Assembly: GCA_910576325.1 (NCBI GenBank)
Contig: CAJTIM010000010.1
Location: 1-64,000 of the forward strand
Origin: Clostridia bacterium
GTDB taxonomy: Bacteria > Bacillota > Clostridia > Lachnospirales > Lachnospiraceae
Reading direction: 5' to 3'
DNA length: 64,000 nt
Below, piece by piece: positions 52,195-62,105 of the stretch (its first letter is position 1; the number at the start of each line of letters is the position of its first letter). The translations under genes were made by a program, and so were the position numbers. The notes below the pieces were generated by a model, which was not told the DNA's origin, made no database searches, and saw only the letters and a program-made list of their open reading frames with translations.

Positions 52195-52902
52195 TTATAT
52201 CTGCAAATCTATTGAACTGCCTGAAACAGATGACCTTTTCACAAGTTTGTTACCACTTTTGGCAAGCTGACTTTCTACACTTTCTCTTGTAATGCCGTCC
52301 AATGCGCCGGCTTTAATAGGTTTACCCGCTGTCCAAGTAGGATCTGCCGCTTTCGCTGCTGCAATAAATGCCTGCGTATATGCCTTTTCATACTGCGATA
52401 ACGTATATCCCGCTTTTAAACGGTCATTTTTGCTCGTTTTCCTATGCAAATCTGTATAAACTTCTGATCTCTTTGTGGTATCTCCATTCCCCATGCCATT
52501 TTCCTGTAAAAACTCTTTTTTGGTAAGTTCAAACATATTGTCAAGGCTGCTTTCCGGGATAGAAATCAGTGTTTTTCTGCTTACAGCATTTTCCTCTGTC
52601 ACAAGCAATCCTGCCAGTCCCGTAGTAGGATCAATATAATCTCCATCCTTATCATACTGGCTCATCAGATTTTTGATTGCCTGCACATTCGTAAACATTG
52701 CACCACTCCCGGCATGTTTGGTCATTTGTTTAATAGCAGCTTTATACTGTGCGCTGTTCGTGTCAATTCCCGCTGCTTTTAACTGTGACCGCAAAGAACC
52801 GTTTGACAAGTCTGACACTTTGAGCGGATTTACCCTTCCTGCATTACTTTTTGTTCCAAACATACTTTCAAATAAAAAACTGTAATCTGTAATTTTTGAC
52901 AT
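52195..52902 (-). CDS. Uncharacterised protein, first gene of LytTR-linked operon
   Basis: The 235-residue protein begins MSKITDYSFLFESMFGT and is mostly helical, with many Ser, Lys and Asn. It starts at ATG 52902, behind AAGGAGG. The lack of signal peptide, the polar low-complexity start and the grouping with two similar-sized genes recall secreted filament or rod-type proteins, but that is speculation. A LytTR-type promoter lies upstream. Confidence 0.65.
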   Translation of the reverse strand: MSKITDYSFLFESMFGTKSNAGRVNPLKVSDLSNGSLRSQLKAAGIDTNSAQYKAAIKQMTKHAGSGAMFTNVQAIKNLMSQYDKDGDYIDPTTGLAGLLVTEENAVSRKTLISIPESSLDNMFELTKKEFLQENGMGNGDTTKRSEVYTDLHRKTSKNDRLKAGYTLSQYEKAYTQAFIAAAKAADPTWTAGKPIKAGALDGITRESVESQLAKSGNKLVKRSSVSGSSIDLQI

Positions 52903-52973
52903 AACTTTGTCCTCCTTGATCCTGTTCTTAAAATCCGTTTTCACTTCTGCGCATATACTGCACTATTACTTTT

Positions 52974-53045
52974 ATTATCGGAAATCTGTATTAAAATCCT
53001 ATACATTTATCCTGAGATACAAATTTTTTCCCCGAAGTACAGATT
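52974..53045 (-). promoter_or_regulatory. LytTR-type promoter of the unknown operon
   Basis: On the minus strand two nine-base repeats, AATCTGTAC (53037-53045) and AATTTGTAT (53017-53025), lie 20 bases apart with TTCGGGGAAAA between. A -10 box GATAAT (52974-52979) follows after 37 bases. The same layout with the same 37-base distance occurs at 58429-58500. Confidence 0.7.
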
Positions 53046-53113
53046 TTTTATGTTTTTTCTCCAAATCTGCTCTAAATTATCCTAAAGCTCCCTTATGGTT
53101 TATGCCATCCTGC

Positions 53114-54400
53114 CTACCGGTTCAGGATCACGTCACTGTAAAATTTCCCGTCACCGTTCTTATAGAGGACGCTGCCCCCGTATTTCTCCACACACCGCTC
53201 CACGTTCAGGCAGCCGATTCCAGTGCCCCTCCCGCCTGTGCTAACCGGTTTGCCGTTCTTTACCCTTACTTCCTTTTCCACGCTGTTCTCAATGCGTATA
53301 GAAAGCATCTCATTATAGTTTCTGATATGCACCTTAATACAGCGTTCCCCGCTGCATTTTAGGACAGCCTGCATTGCGTTTTCCAGAAGGTTCCCAAAGA
53401 GTGTTGTCACATCCACCGGCTCTATGAACCCAAGCCCTGTGCTTTCCACCCTGACCACGAACCGGATGCCGATGCTCTCCGCCGCCTGCTTCCTGTCCGC
53501 AAGGAGGATGTTCAGCATCGGGTTGTCGGAATATTCTTCCGGCACAAGGGGCTTCAGGATGCCCCCGATCTGCCTTGTGTACTCCATCGCCTTATCTGTC
53601 ATGCCTGCTTTATATAGTTCCTCTATGGAGCGGAGATGCTTGCTGACATCATGGAGTACTTCAATAGATCTTCCGTATTTCTCCCTCTGCCTCTCATAAT
53701 GCTCAAACTGCATACTCTCCTGCTGCTTCATCATGGCAATCTGGAACTCCAATTCATTCTTTTCATCTCTCATCTTCATAAAGTAAAACAAATATATATT
53801 AACAAAAACAATACAACTCAGATTTATGCAAAGCAAAAAATAATCAGTTCCCCGTGATGCCATAAAAACAGACACAATGGTACTGCCGATGCCATATTCT
53901 AACATTGTAAAATAAAAAAGATACTGTAGCCAGCTCCGTCTGTAATCCTTTTTCCAAAACTGTCTCAGCAGGATATGGTAGAAAAATATCAAAAAAGGTT
54001 TAGAACAGACAACCTCAACACTGCTTCTTATAAGCAAATTTTTCGGTACAACATCAAAACAATTCATCAAAGAAGCAATTCCCCAGATACTGATGCTGTC
54101 AAACAGACCGATTATCCAAAAGAAACATTCGCTTTCCAGCACCCTTCTCCATTTCCTGTCGCTTTCATATAAGGAAAAACTGATGATGCCAAATACCAGA
54201 ACAGTTGCTATACCATTCCATACAACACTATTTATCAGGTTTACCAACGTCAACACTGCTATTGCTGCTACTGTAACAATTTTATAGATGACCGGATTCT
54301 CAAAAGTTTTCTCATAACGGTCATTCCAGAATTGGCTCATCAGACTGACAATAACTGTACATGATAAAAAGCAACTGAACAGATATACTAAATTCTCCAT
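53114..54400 (-). CDS. AgrC-like sensor histidine kinase (GHKL family)
   Basis: This 428-residue protein has six or seven membrane helices (about 5-195), then a coiled linker, the H-box LHDVSKHL and the GHKL ATPase motifs NLLENAMQA and GRGTGIGCLNVE. This is the layout of AgrC-type peptide receptors that act on LytTR regulators. It starts at ATG 54400, overlapping the regulator gene by about four bases. Confidence 0.88.
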   Translation of the reverse strand: MENLVYLFSCFLSCTVIVSLMSQFWNDRYEKTFENPVIYKIVTVAAIAVLTLVNLINSVVWNGIATVLVFGIISFSLYESDRKWRRVLESECFFWIIGLFDSISIWGIASLMNCFDVVPKNLLIRSSVEVVCSKPFLIFFYHILLRQFWKKDYRRSWLQYLFYFTMLEYGIGSTIVSVFMASRGTDYFLLCINLSCIVFVNIYLFYFMKMRDEKNELEFQIAMMKQQESMQFEHYERQREKYGRSIEVLHDVSKHLRSIEELYKAGMTDKAMEYTRQIGGILKPLVPEEYSDNPMLNILLADRKQAAESIGIRFVVRVESTGLGFIEPVDVTTLFGNLLENAMQAVLKCSGERCIKVHIRNYNEMLSIRIENSVEKEVRVKNGKPVSTGGRGTGIGCLNVERCVEKYGGSVLYKNGDGKFYSDVILNR

Positions 54401-54404
54401 ATCC

Positions 54405-55163
54405 TTATACCCCGTTATGCTCGTCCATATTGTGTATGTATTCATTAAGCATCTTCTTAAATTGTGACACTCGCTTTTGGGACAGAGGCACTGTCCCACC
54501 GTCCTTCAAGATAATCTCATATCCTTTGATTTTCGCCACATTACACAGGTTCACAAGGATTCCCCTACAGCTTATCTCAAAACCGTAAGGCTGCATCCTC
54601 TCCTCCAGCCCGCTGATGGCATCCGGATACTCATACACCATATTTTCCGTCACGATTTTAACCTTCTTTTTTGCCTTGATGTATTCAAAATACAGGATAG
54701 TATCAATGGGAAGCAATAGAGTAGGTTTTTCCGATTGGACACCATTTTCCTCATAAGATACGTTCCGGAATTCCAACCGCACCTCTTCTTTCCGACACTG
54801 GCGCAGGAATGCCTGCAACTGTTCCTCCAGTGCTTCCGCCGATACTGGCTTTTCCAGAAAGGCAAAAGCGTGTACAGTGTTCACCGCATCCATGCAGTAT
54901 TGCCCGAAATTGGTAGTGTATATAATCTTTGCGGAATGATTTTGGCTGTAAAGTTCCTGCCCCGTTTCTATCCCGTTCCTGCCCTCCATCATGATATCCA
55001 TGAAAATGAGATGAAATCTATCATCCGATTGTAACAGCTCCCCACCGGAGGTAAAGTTCGTAATCCGATATTCTTCTGTGTATTTGTCTAAAAGCGGCTT
55101 CAAGATACCTATGAGGTTATCCCTGTCCGCCTGTTCGTCCTCGCAGACTGCTATCTGAAGCAT
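54405..55163 (-). CDS. LytTR-family response regulator (AgrA-like)
   Basis: The 252-residue protein has a receiver domain (CEDE acidic site, phospho-Asp in LIFMDIMMEG, conserved Lys in FLEKPVS) and a C-terminal LytTR DNA-binding domain (about 150-245). LytTR proteins bind paired nine-base direct repeats about 20 bases apart, such as those at 53017 and 58472. It is cotranscribed with the kinase and the ABC transporter. Confidence 0.9.
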   Translation of the reverse strand: MLQIAVCEDEQADRDNLIGILKPLLDKYTEEYRITNFTSGGELLQSDDRFHLIFMDIMMEGRNGIETGQELYSQNHSAKIIYTTNFGQYCMDAVNTVHAFAFLEKPVSAEALEEQLQAFLRQCRKEEVRLEFRNVSYEENGVQSEKPTLLLPIDTILYFEYIKAKKKVKIVTENMVYEYPDAISGLEERMQPYGFEISCRGILVNLCNVAKIKGYEIILKDGGTVPLSQKRVSQFKKMLNEYIHNMDEHNGV

Positions 55164-55208
55164 TGTTTCATGCCTCCTTCCTTAATACCAAAGCAATCAC
55201 TTAACGAT

Positions 55209-57713
55209 TTATCCATTTCTCAGTCTTTCCACTATCGTCTTTTTATTCAGCCATTCAGTCATCCGTACCGCAAGGATGCCTGCAGCTGCCGCGAAAAATA
55301 CTACAATCCCCATGCTCTCCCACACATATGCCCGGAAATCAAATCCGGTAAACAGAGAAGATACATTTGCCGCCATAAACCAACCGACAGTCAAAATAAT
55401 GACTATAGCAATGCTGCCCAGCCGCATACTGTCTTTAAAAAGCATACGGCAAAGCTGCTTTCTTGTCATCCCGATAGACTGCAGCATGGCTATCTGAGAT
55501 TTTCTAAAAACAACATCCATAACTATGGTATTGACCAAATTAGATATGCCAATCAATCCCAATACAGAGGAAAAGAATAACCCGATAATCAATACGGAGT
55601 TTTTTTCCTGTGTATAATATGTTCTGTCCTCACTCCGGGTTTCAATACTGATCTGCGAATTATGTTCTTTCCGGATGATTGCTTTTATCTGCTCTACTTC
55701 TCTTTCATCCAGCGGTCTTTGGGAACGTACCTCCATTGCTGCAATATGCGATTTATAATTCGGATAGATTTCTTTAAATATATCGTCATTCATAACAATG
55801 TTGCTCAGGGATAAGTTTCCGGCAGCGTATGGATCATCCCCCTCCATAACTGCCATAACTGTAAAAGTTTTAGTCAGATACCTCTCCATAGTGTCATCAT
55901 AGAAATCTATTGTAAGGTTATCCCCTGCATGGACTTTATTGCTGTCTTGTATGGTTTCCATAATATATTTATAACTGGGGCTTTGGTACAATATGTAATC
56001 TCCCTGTGCGAACAGCGTACTATCTACTTCCCCTTCTATCACATGAAAATATTCGCTTTCACTCTCCAGCCTGTCCACCCCTATTCCACTGATTTCCAAT
56101 TTTATATCCCCATTATCCGCAAAGTACAATGTATCTGCCCCTCCAGATACCGCAAGGATTGCATCTACCTCCCTTTTTAACGCACCGCTCTGTCTTATCT
56201 GGGCATAAAAACGATAGTACAGTTCCATGCCTGCCATATCCATCTCATCCGGCATGGTTCTGCCTTTATAGATTACGTCCACGTCCTGCACAAAAGGTAA
56301 AGCCTTCACTTGTTCATAGGTCTCATAGCGGATTGGATGGTATTCATCCTCCAGCGCTTCGAAATTAGCATGATGCAGAATCCGGCATTCTTCCTGATTA
56401 TGTCTTTCCACCTCTGTATCTACATTATAACCGAATACTGCATTCCCTACAGCAACGAAAATAATCCCACTCAGGGAAACTGAAAGGACTGTAACCAGCT
56501 TTTTCCTTTTATGGGGAACATATCGGGCGGCATCAACTGGCGACAGGGATGCAGCTTTCCTTATGATCCCCAAAGAACCGATACGCAACGTGACCGTTGT
56601 AAACAGGAAGGTAAATGCTGCAACCACTACTGCATTCGCCCCCTTAAAGTACATGGTAAAGGATGTCATGGCAAGTATCCGAGGTGACAGGACAAGCCCC
56701 AGAAGGTATCCGAAGCATATCCCGGCAGACATCCCCGCCAACGATAAAATCCATATCTGTCTGCGGTAAATATAAATCATCTGCTTTTGTGTCGCACCAA
56801 TTGTTTTCATCATGCCAAACCATTCCACATCCATTGTAATTGATATGGAAAAAACATTATAGATAAGAAAATAGCCACTCACTACAATAAGCAATGCCGG
56901 CAAAATAACCGGAACTACCATTAAAAGAGAATACAAAAAATTATTATAATGCCTTGTCTGCACATAATTTGCCCCTACCTCCTGCCTGATCTGCTCCAAT
57001 TTGGAATATACATCACTTTTTAATGCTAATGGATTTAAATCGTTAAATTTGATGTAGATATAATCCCTGCCCGCCTCCAGACAAGGATTTTTCCATTGAA
57101 TAAAACCAGCTGCCGTATATATTTCCTCGTATATGCTGCTTAAATTTTTTATGGGATTCCCATATACACCGCAGATTTCCATCGGCACGGCTGTTTCCTC
57201 TTTAGAACCATTGTCAGACGTTACCACAACATATAGTAAAAGCTGTCCTCCGGCATTTTCTATCCCTAAGCGCTCTGCCAGTGTATCTGAAATCATAATA
57301 TCATTTGAATCCTGGGGATAAGTTCCTGATACCGGCATGATTTTATTATGACAATAGTACCCTTCATCCGGAGCCAGCAACTCTGTCTGGATGCCTGCAA
57401 ATTCATCATTTTTCAAAGAAGATGAGCTGCATGAGAGTACCAAATCAGCCCATTCCACATTTTCCATCTGTACAATTTTCTCATAGTGGTCAGGCGTTCC
57501 TATCACTGCCCCGTCCTCATAAGGTCCGGGAGCCGCTTCCGACGATTCTCTCATAGTGGCAATAAAACTAAGACCTGCCGTAAATACAAAAGACAACAGC
57601 AGCGCAGTAAGCGCTATAGCAATCACCATTACAAGATTGCGGCTTCTATGGGAGGACAGCTGCTGTGTTGCTAATTCTTTAAGAATCTGTTTCTGTCTGT
57701 TTTTGCAGAACAT
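55209..57713 (-). CDS. FtsX-type ABC transporter permease
   Basis: The 834-residue protein has a first membrane helix at about 28-50, a large outer domain, three helices (about 260-380), another outer domain and a C-terminal helix set (about 705-825), as in MacB/FtsX-like permeases of bacteriocin export or resistance systems. It has AAGGAG before the ATG. With the ATPase upstream it forms a transporter next to a LytTR two-component pair. Confidence 0.87.
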   Translation of the reverse strand: MFCKNRQKQILKELATQQLSSHRSRNLVMVIAIALTALLLSFVFTAGLSFIATMRESSEAAPGPYEDGAVIGTPDHYEKIVQMENVEWADLVLSCSSSSLKNDEFAGIQTELLAPDEGYYCHNKIMPVSGTYPQDSNDIMISDTLAERLGIENAGGQLLLYVVVTSDNGSKEETAVPMEICGVYGNPIKNLSSIYEEIYTAAGFIQWKNPCLEAGRDYIYIKFNDLNPLALKSDVYSKLEQIRQEVGANYVQTRHYNNFLYSLLMVVPVILPALLIVVSGYFLIYNVFSISITMDVEWFGMMKTIGATQKQMIYIYRRQIWILSLAGMSAGICFGYLLGLVLSPRILAMTSFTMYFKGANAVVVAAFTFLFTTVTLRIGSLGIIRKAASLSPVDAARYVPHKRKKLVTVLSVSLSGIIFVAVGNAVFGYNVDTEVERHNQEECRILHHANFEALEDEYHPIRYETYEQVKALPFVQDVDVIYKGRTMPDEMDMAGMELYYRFYAQIRQSGALKREVDAILAVSGGADTLYFADNGDIKLEISGIGVDRLESESEYFHVIEGEVDSTLFAQGDYILYQSPSYKYIMETIQDSNKVHAGDNLTIDFYDDTMERYLTKTFTVMAVMEGDDPYAAGNLSLSNIVMNDDIFKEIYPNYKSHIAAMEVRSQRPLDEREVEQIKAIIRKEHNSQISIETRSEDRTYYTQEKNSVLIIGLFFSSVLGLIGISNLVNTIVMDVVFRKSQIAMLQSIGMTRKQLCRMLFKDSMRLGSIAIVIILTVGWFMAANVSSLFTGFDFRAYVWESMGIVVFFAAAAGILAVRMTEWLNKKTIVERLRNG

Positions 57714-57719
57714 AAATTA

Positions 57720-58391
57720 TCACTCCTTTATCAGTTTTCCGTCCTTTATATGTAATATCCTGTCCGCTTCCGCTGCTACGGCTTCATTGTGCGTAATCAT
57801 AACCATAGTCTGCCCCAAATCTTTCAGGGTTCTTTGGAGCAGTTCCATTACTTGTCCGCTGGTTTCCGAATCCAGATTACCCGTAGGTTCATCTGCCAGG
57901 ACAATCGCCGGTTTAGTAGATAGGGCCCGCGCAATCGCTACCCTCTGCTGCTGCCCGCCGGAAAGCTGGTTTGGTCTTACCCGCAGCTTATCTCCAAGCC
58001 CCAGTTTTTCAATGAGTCCTGCCACATACTCCTCGTCCACATTCTTACTACCATCCAGACGAATCGGTAAGATTATATTCTGATATACATCTGCCTCCGG
58101 AAGCAGGTTATAATTCTGAAATACAAATCCTATATTTCTCCGCCGAAAAACAGTCCGTTCTTCATCTCCGAGTTCTAAAAGGGATTTTCCCCTTATCACG
58201 ACCTTTCCGGAATCAGCCGTATCAAGCCCACCCAATAAATTCAAAAGTGTAGTTTTTCCAGAACCGGATGTTCCTACAACCGCAACAAATTCTCCTTCAT
58301 CTATCCCGAATGAAATATCATCCACTGCTTTAACCAGATAACTGCCTTTTCCATAGTATTTTTTTAGATTCAGTGCTTCTAATAACGCCAT
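57720..58391 (-). CDS. ABC transporter ATPase (MacB/LolD-like)
   Basis: This 223-residue ATPase has Walker [10 protein letters not shown] near residue 40, signature [10 protein letters not shown] and Walker [13 protein letters not shown]. It partners the FtsX-type permease. It is the first gene of the operon that runs through the permease, LytTR regulator and kinase. AAGGAGG precedes the ATG. Confidence 0.92.
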   Translation of the reverse strand: MALLEALNLKKYYGKGSYLVKAVDDISFGIDEGEFVAVVGTSGSGKTTLLNLLGGLDTADSGKVVIRGKSLLELGDEERTVFRRRNIGFVFQNYNLLPEADVYQNIILPIRLDGSKNVDEEYVAGLIEKLGLGDKLRVRPNQLSGGQQQRVAIARALSTKPAIVLADEPTGNLDSETSGQVMELLQRTLKDLGQTMVMITHNEAVAAEADRILHIKDGKLIKE

Positions 58392-58428
58392 TGCTTATCT
58401 GCCTCCTTGTATATTTTCATTCAGGTAA

Positions 58429-58500
58429 ATTATACATAAGTAACCTGCATATTTCATTCGTAATGCCCGACATACAGATTTTCTCCCCGAAAGACGGGTA
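58429..58500 (-). promoter_or_regulatory. LytTR-type promoter of the ABC transporter operon
   Basis: On the minus strand AATCTGTAT (58472-58480) lies 37 bases from TATAAT (58429-58434). The preceding core TTCGGGGAGAA matches the TTCGGGGAAAA core at 53026-53036; the first half-site is weaker. Confidence 0.65.
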
Positions 58501-58530
58501 AAAGGCCGAGAAGACGCTTGTAATTAGAAA

Positions 58531-58556
58531 GGCTGGAGATTACTGATTCCCCAGCC
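58531..58556 (-). terminator. Terminator after the coiled-coil protein gene
   Basis: GGCTGG and CCAGCC form the stem on the minus strand, followed by TTTCTAATT. Confidence 0.6.
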
Positions 58557-58585
58557 CTACACTTGGTTTAATTTCCAATTTACTG

Positions 58586-58921
58586 CTACTGAACGTCCAT
58601 CTTCTCTGCCCACTTCAACTCCTCGTTCTCTTTCAGGAGCCCCATGTGGTACAGCGCCTGCACACAATCCGCATAGCCCTGGATGTAGGCACGCTTCTCC
58701 TGAGCAGACGCAAAATCCTCCAGGCGTTCCTTCATTTCCTCTGCCTTTTCCTGTTCTTCTGCAGGTAGTTTTTCCAGAAATACCTCCCATTCCTTCTCTG
58801 TTTTTTTCCATGCCTCCAGTGCCGCTTCAAACTCAGGAGTGCGCACATAGCTCTCCCGTTTCACATTCTCCCCATTCAGGGTGCCTAAAAACTGGGCAAT
58901 CTTTAACCATACATCATTCAT
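58586..58921 (-). CDS. Coiled-coil protein (DUF6809-like)
   Basis: The 111-residue protein is highly charged and helical, with FASAQEKRAYIQGYADCVQALYHMG near the end. It resembles DUF6809 proteins, function unknown. ATG 58921 is placed by AAAGGAG. It is divergent from the XRE gene, and the region between carries two operator-like repeats. Confidence 0.65.
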   Translation of the reverse strand: MNDVWLKIAQFLGTLNGENVKRESYVRTPEFEAALEAWKKTEKEWEVFLEKLPAEEQEKAEEMKERLEDFASAQEKRAYIQGYADCVQALYHMGLLKENEELKWAEKMDVQ

Positions 58922-58998
58922 ACCATGCATCTCCTTTACTTCACTTTCTATATCCAGTATTCCCCAATTTCGCCATTCTCCCGCTTCTATTTTCCGGC

Positions 58999-59067
58999 AC
59001 TTCATCTTTAGAAGTATATTATCACGCCGTTTCGGTAAAATCAATTCATATACTTCATCTTTAGAAG
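58999..59067. promoter_or_regulatory. Paired operator between divergent genes
   Basis: ACTTCATCTTTAGAAG occurs twice (58999-59014, 59052-59067), 53 bases or about five helix turns apart. Each is an imperfect palindrome (CTTC...GAAG). The second touches the ribosome site of the XRE gene, which suggests self-repression with looping. Confidence 0.65.
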
Positions 59068-59076
59068 GGGATGTCT

Positions 59077-59331
59077 ATGAAGATCTACTGGAACGGTACT
59101 TCAAAAAATATCATAGGCCCAAAGATAAAGCAGCTCCGCACCAGACAGGGACTCTCCCAGGCCGCCCTTGCAGGCAGGCTCCAGCTCTTAGGCATGGAAT
59201 GCAGTGACCTGACCATCCTGCGGATCGAACAGGGCAGCCGTTTCGTTCCGGACTATGAGGTGGCGATCCTTGCCGAATATTTTCACATATCCACAGATGA
59301 GCTGCTCGGAAAAGGGGAGACAGGACAGTAA
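59077..59331 (+). CDS. XRE-family HTH regulator
   Basis: The 84-residue protein has a Cro/C1 HTH (LRTRQGLSQAALAGRLQLLG) and a C-terminal helix (VAILAEYFHISTDELL). ATG 59077 is better spaced from GAAGGGG than the ATG at 59071. It is the obvious candidate to bind the paired repeats upstream. Confidence 0.85.
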   Translation: MKIYWNGTSKNIIGPKIKQLRTRQGLSQAALAGRLQLLGMECSDLTILRIEQGSRFVPDYEVAILAEYFHISTDELLGKGETGQ

Positions 59332-59357
59332 ATTCCTGCATGCTCCCCTTGTTCCTT

Positions 59358-59741
59358 TCATCCCTTAAACGCCTCCAGAGAAGACATGATCCCTGCCAGG
59401 GCATCCTCATCCAGATCAAACTCCATCCCTTTCGGCGTCTCCCCAGCCGTCTGCTCTCCCTGATTTTCCACATGGACATCATGGCTGCTTCCCTGCTGTT
59501 CATGCTCTTCCAGCACCTGCAGCACAAAGCGGCGGATTTTTTCATAGTCAAGGGGCTGCCCTGCCAGGCCTGCCTCTCCCGGATTCCCTCCATTCTGATA
59601 GGCCAGCACCGCATTGACAAGGTACTGGGCTTTTCCCCGCTTCATGCCATTTAACAATTCTGCTACCGCCACATGGTTCGGATCATTTCTGTTGAATCCT
59701 ATGGTGGTCACAAAAGCATTTTTCTTTCCCACGGCAGTCAC
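59358..59741 (-). CDS. ParR-like partition adaptor
   Basis: The 127-residue protein has an N-terminal part with FNRNDPNHVAVAELLNGM, then a helical acidic tail. Its GTG start overlaps the stop of the ParM-like gene (GTGA). Gene order and size fit ParR, which joins the centromere DNA to ParM filaments; the sequence alone does not prove it. Confidence 0.7.
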   Translation of the reverse strand: MTAVGKKNAFVTTIGFNRNDPNHVAVAELLNGMKRGKAQYLVNAVLAYQNGGNPGEAGLAGQPLDYEKIRRFVLQVLEEHEQQGSSHDVHVENQGEQTAGETPKGMEFDLDEDALAGIMSSLEAFKG

Positions 59742-60664
59742 CTGCCTTTCCTCTGAATCTGGTAGAGCAACCCATATCCCTTCGCATTGGCCCGGATATC
59801 CTCTATGAACACACAGCGCCCGATCTTTTCAGAATGCTCCAGATACTCCCGGAGTAAAAGGGCACCTCCCCCGATAAACACCACACATCCCGTCTTTAAG
59901 TCAATCCCGCGTTCTCGGAACGTCCCCAGCAGGTCATCCACATAGGTTTTGGTCATTTCCCGGACTGTCTTCTGAATCCGTTCATCATAATCCGTTTTCT
60001 CCTCCCGGATCATCCGGTCCACATCACCGTCTTCCAGTAACATATCATGTTCGGAATTGATGCGGGAGATAACCTTATTGTACAGCGTGATCACACCTTT
60101 TTCCAGAGAATCGCAGGCAGACAGATCCGGCTTTCCGCTGCGGATCAGCAGATAATCCAGCGTGAAACCGCCGATATCCACTGTGACCACTTTGTTAAAC
60201 TCCGAAATCTTCGGATAAATCGTCATGGCTGCCGCATAGTCCTGGGGAAATGCCGACACCTGTTCGATCTCTACGGTATAAGCTTTCCCCTTGTATGTAA
60301 AGCTCTGCCGGCCCCGTTTACTGAAATACTCCTGAAACTTCTTATACAGCGCTCCATAGTGCTTCGGCGGCAGGCCTACCGGAAGCTCTGCCTGAAGAAT
60401 CACATCATTTTGACAGAGCGCCTGCTTTTCGGCTTCCATGGCAATCCCGAACAGTGTCAGGATAAAGAACCTCTCATCCACAGTTTTATCCCTCATATAC
60501 GGGATGCGCTGCTCCGTCAGTGCATAATAACGTCCGTTATAATACATATACTCCCCCAGAGCGGGCCTGCTGTCACTCTCCACCAGGCCGGAGGTAAAGA
60601 TAAAATGCTCTGTTTTCATGTTACGGTTCCCATGGTCTATGGGTATCATCATTTTCTGGTACAT
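59738..60664 (-). CDS. ParM-like actin ATPase for segregation
   Basis: This 308-residue protein belongs to the ParM/StbA actin family: phosphate-1 motif IDHGNRNMK near the start, phosphate-2 VTVDIGGFTLD and adenosine motif VVFIGGGALLL. ParM filaments push plasmid copies apart. It supports the view that the element has, or had, a plasmid state. AAAGGAG precedes the ATG. Confidence 0.88.
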   Translation of the reverse strand: MYQKMMIPIDHGNRNMKTEHFIFTSGLVESDSRPALGEYMYYNGRYYALTEQRIPYMRDKTVDERFFILTLFGIAMEAEKQALCQNDVILQAELPVGLPPKHYGALYKKFQEYFSKRGRQSFTYKGKAYTVEIEQVSAFPQDYAAAMTIYPKISEFNKVVTVDIGGFTLDYLLIRSGKPDLSACDSLEKGVITLYNKVISRINSEHDMLLEDGDVDRMIREEKTDYDERIQKTVREMTKTYVDDLLGTFRERGIDLKTGCVVFIGGGALLLREYLEHSEKIGRCVFIEDIRANAKGYGLLYQIQRKGR

Positions 60665-60710
60665 AGTGCCTGTCTCCTTTTCTCTTTTATTTGTTATATA
60701 CGCACAGATT

Positions 60711-60754
60711 AAGTAAAAGCCAACAGCTTTTTACAGATTCCGCACATTTTACTT
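60711..60754. promoter_or_regulatory. Dyad and short repeats upstream of the partition genes
   Basis: AAGTAAAA (60711-60718) and TTTTACTT (60747-60754) are inverted, and CGCACA occurs 40 bases apart (60701, 60741). It could be a centromere-like site or operator for the ParM/ParR genes. Confidence 0.4.
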
Positions 60755-60765
60755 ACGGTCTGCAT

Positions 60766-60804
60766 AAAAAAGGGAGTGGAATCCCTTTTTGGGAAGACCA
60801 CTCC
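60766..60804 (-). terminator. Terminator after the primase-like gene
   Basis: On the minus strand GGAGTGG pairs with CCACTCC, followed by CTTTTTT. Confidence 0.85.
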
Positions 60805-60819
60805 GGTTTTCAACTGTTA

Positions 60820-62043
60820 TCATGAAAGTTCTTTTTTCTTCTGTTCCAACCCATACAGGTAATCATCCACACCCTTGACATGCTCTGCCCAGTCACCTTC
60901 TGCGTCGCAGTCCCAGGTGAGCATCTTCATGGGCATTCCCAGATCTCTGCAGATTTCCGCAAGTTTCTGGCGGCCTCTCTGGATATTCTGCCGTTTGAGA
61001 TTTTTCTTCTCGCAGGGGATGCGCTCTTCCCTCCAGTTTTTCCGGTAGTTTTCGCAATACCTGCATTTTTCATTGTAGTCGCCCCTGCAGACCGGCTTCA
61101 ACAGCTTGTCCATATCATAGGCCTCATACACGAATTCCGTGCCTAAAAGCTTCATTTTCTGAAGGAAAGGGGGAAGATTCGCATACTGGTTGACACCTGG
61201 GACACAGCCGAAGGTTCTGCCCGACAATGCATGGGCAAGGTCTCCCTTCAGCGGTCCCTCCGTAATAAAGACGGTCCCATCCCCCGGCTTCCCCACCAGA
61301 TGGGTAGGGCTGCCGGAAGAGGTCCCCATAGGATAATTGGTGCTGGAGAGCCACATATACTTCCTGCCGTCACGGGGATGATCCTGCCGGATCTGGATGC
61401 CGACAATCAGGCCCTCCAGATTCCGCACGGGCACCATAAACCCTGAAGATTTGGGATAAAAATGTACGCTCCATCCACCGTCCTTCTCCTGATAGAAACC
61501 CGGAACACCTTCCACGGTGCATCCGCTTTCCAACAGGCGCTCCGTCAGCTTCCGGAAACCGAAGACCGGCGTACTCTTATAGCCGTTTTCTTCTATCTGT
61601 TCCATGGTGAACCCTCTTTTCAGAAGATTTTCTTCATGGGTTTTCGCCAACGGCAGCATGGAGAGCATCGTCGTATAGGTTTTGTCCTTCACTTCGTCTG
61701 CCGCCTGCGGGACATTCGGTATCTCCGGTTCTCTGGGTGGTATCTTTATCTGCCTTACCCGGTATTCCGGCACCTTTTCATTCCGTCCCAGCGCTTCCTT
61801 GATCTCCTTACAGGCAGTGCCGTTATCGACACCATAGATTTTCCCATACAGGGAAAGCATGCCTCCGCTTTCCCCGCACCGGTTGCATTTGAATACATTT
61901 TTGGTCAGATTCAGGTTCATCTTGCCTTTGTGTTCCCCGCAGAAGGGGCAGTCCACATCCAGGCTCGCCGCATTCTTATGCCTCACATGAAGGTTTAGAA
62001 TCCCGGCCACCTCCCGGATGGTAAATGGTAAATCCTGATGCAA
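60820..62043 (-). CDS. CHC2 zinc-finger primase-like protein with Toprim-type (DUF3854) domain
   Basis: The 407-residue protein has an N-terminal CHC2 zinc finger (CPFCGEHKG and FKCNRCGESGG), a middle linker, then a Toprim/DUF3854-like domain (GTVFITEGPLKGDLAHAL; FVYEAYDMD). Such proteins prime DNA replication of plasmids. A second Cys set lies at CRYCENYRK. The start is TTG at 62043, behind GGAGGAG. Confidence 0.82.
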   Translation of the reverse strand: MHQDLPFTIREVAGILNLHVRHKNAASLDVDCPFCGEHKGKMNLNLTKNVFKCNRCGESGGMLSLYGKIYGVDNGTACKEIKEALGRNEKVPEYRVRQIKIPPREPEIPNVPQAADEVKDKTYTTMLSMLPLAKTHEENLLKRGFTMEQIEENGYKSTPVFGFRKLTERLLESGCTVEGVPGFYQEKDGGWSVHFYPKSSGFMVPVRNLEGLIVGIQIRQDHPRDGRKYMWLSSTNYPMGTSSGSPTHLVGKPGDGTVFITEGPLKGDLAHALSGRTFGCVPGVNQYANLPPFLQKMKLLGTEFVYEAYDMDKLLKPVCRGDYNEKCRYCENYRKNWREERIPCEKKNLKRQNIQRGRQKLAEICRDLGMPMKMLTWDCDAEGDWAEHVKGVDDYLYGLEQKKKELS

Positions 62044-62059
62044 GCCTCTCCTCCTTTCT

Positions 62060-62085
62060 GCAGTCCGGTTTTTACGCCGGACTGC
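62060..62085. other. Hairpin between the Rad52-like and primase-like genes
   Basis: GCAGTCCGG (62060-62068) and CCGGACTGC (62077-62085) form a perfect nine-base stem without a T-run; it may process or attenuate the message. Confidence 0.5.
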
Positions 62086-62105
62086 TTATCCTTTCTATTT
62101 CATTC

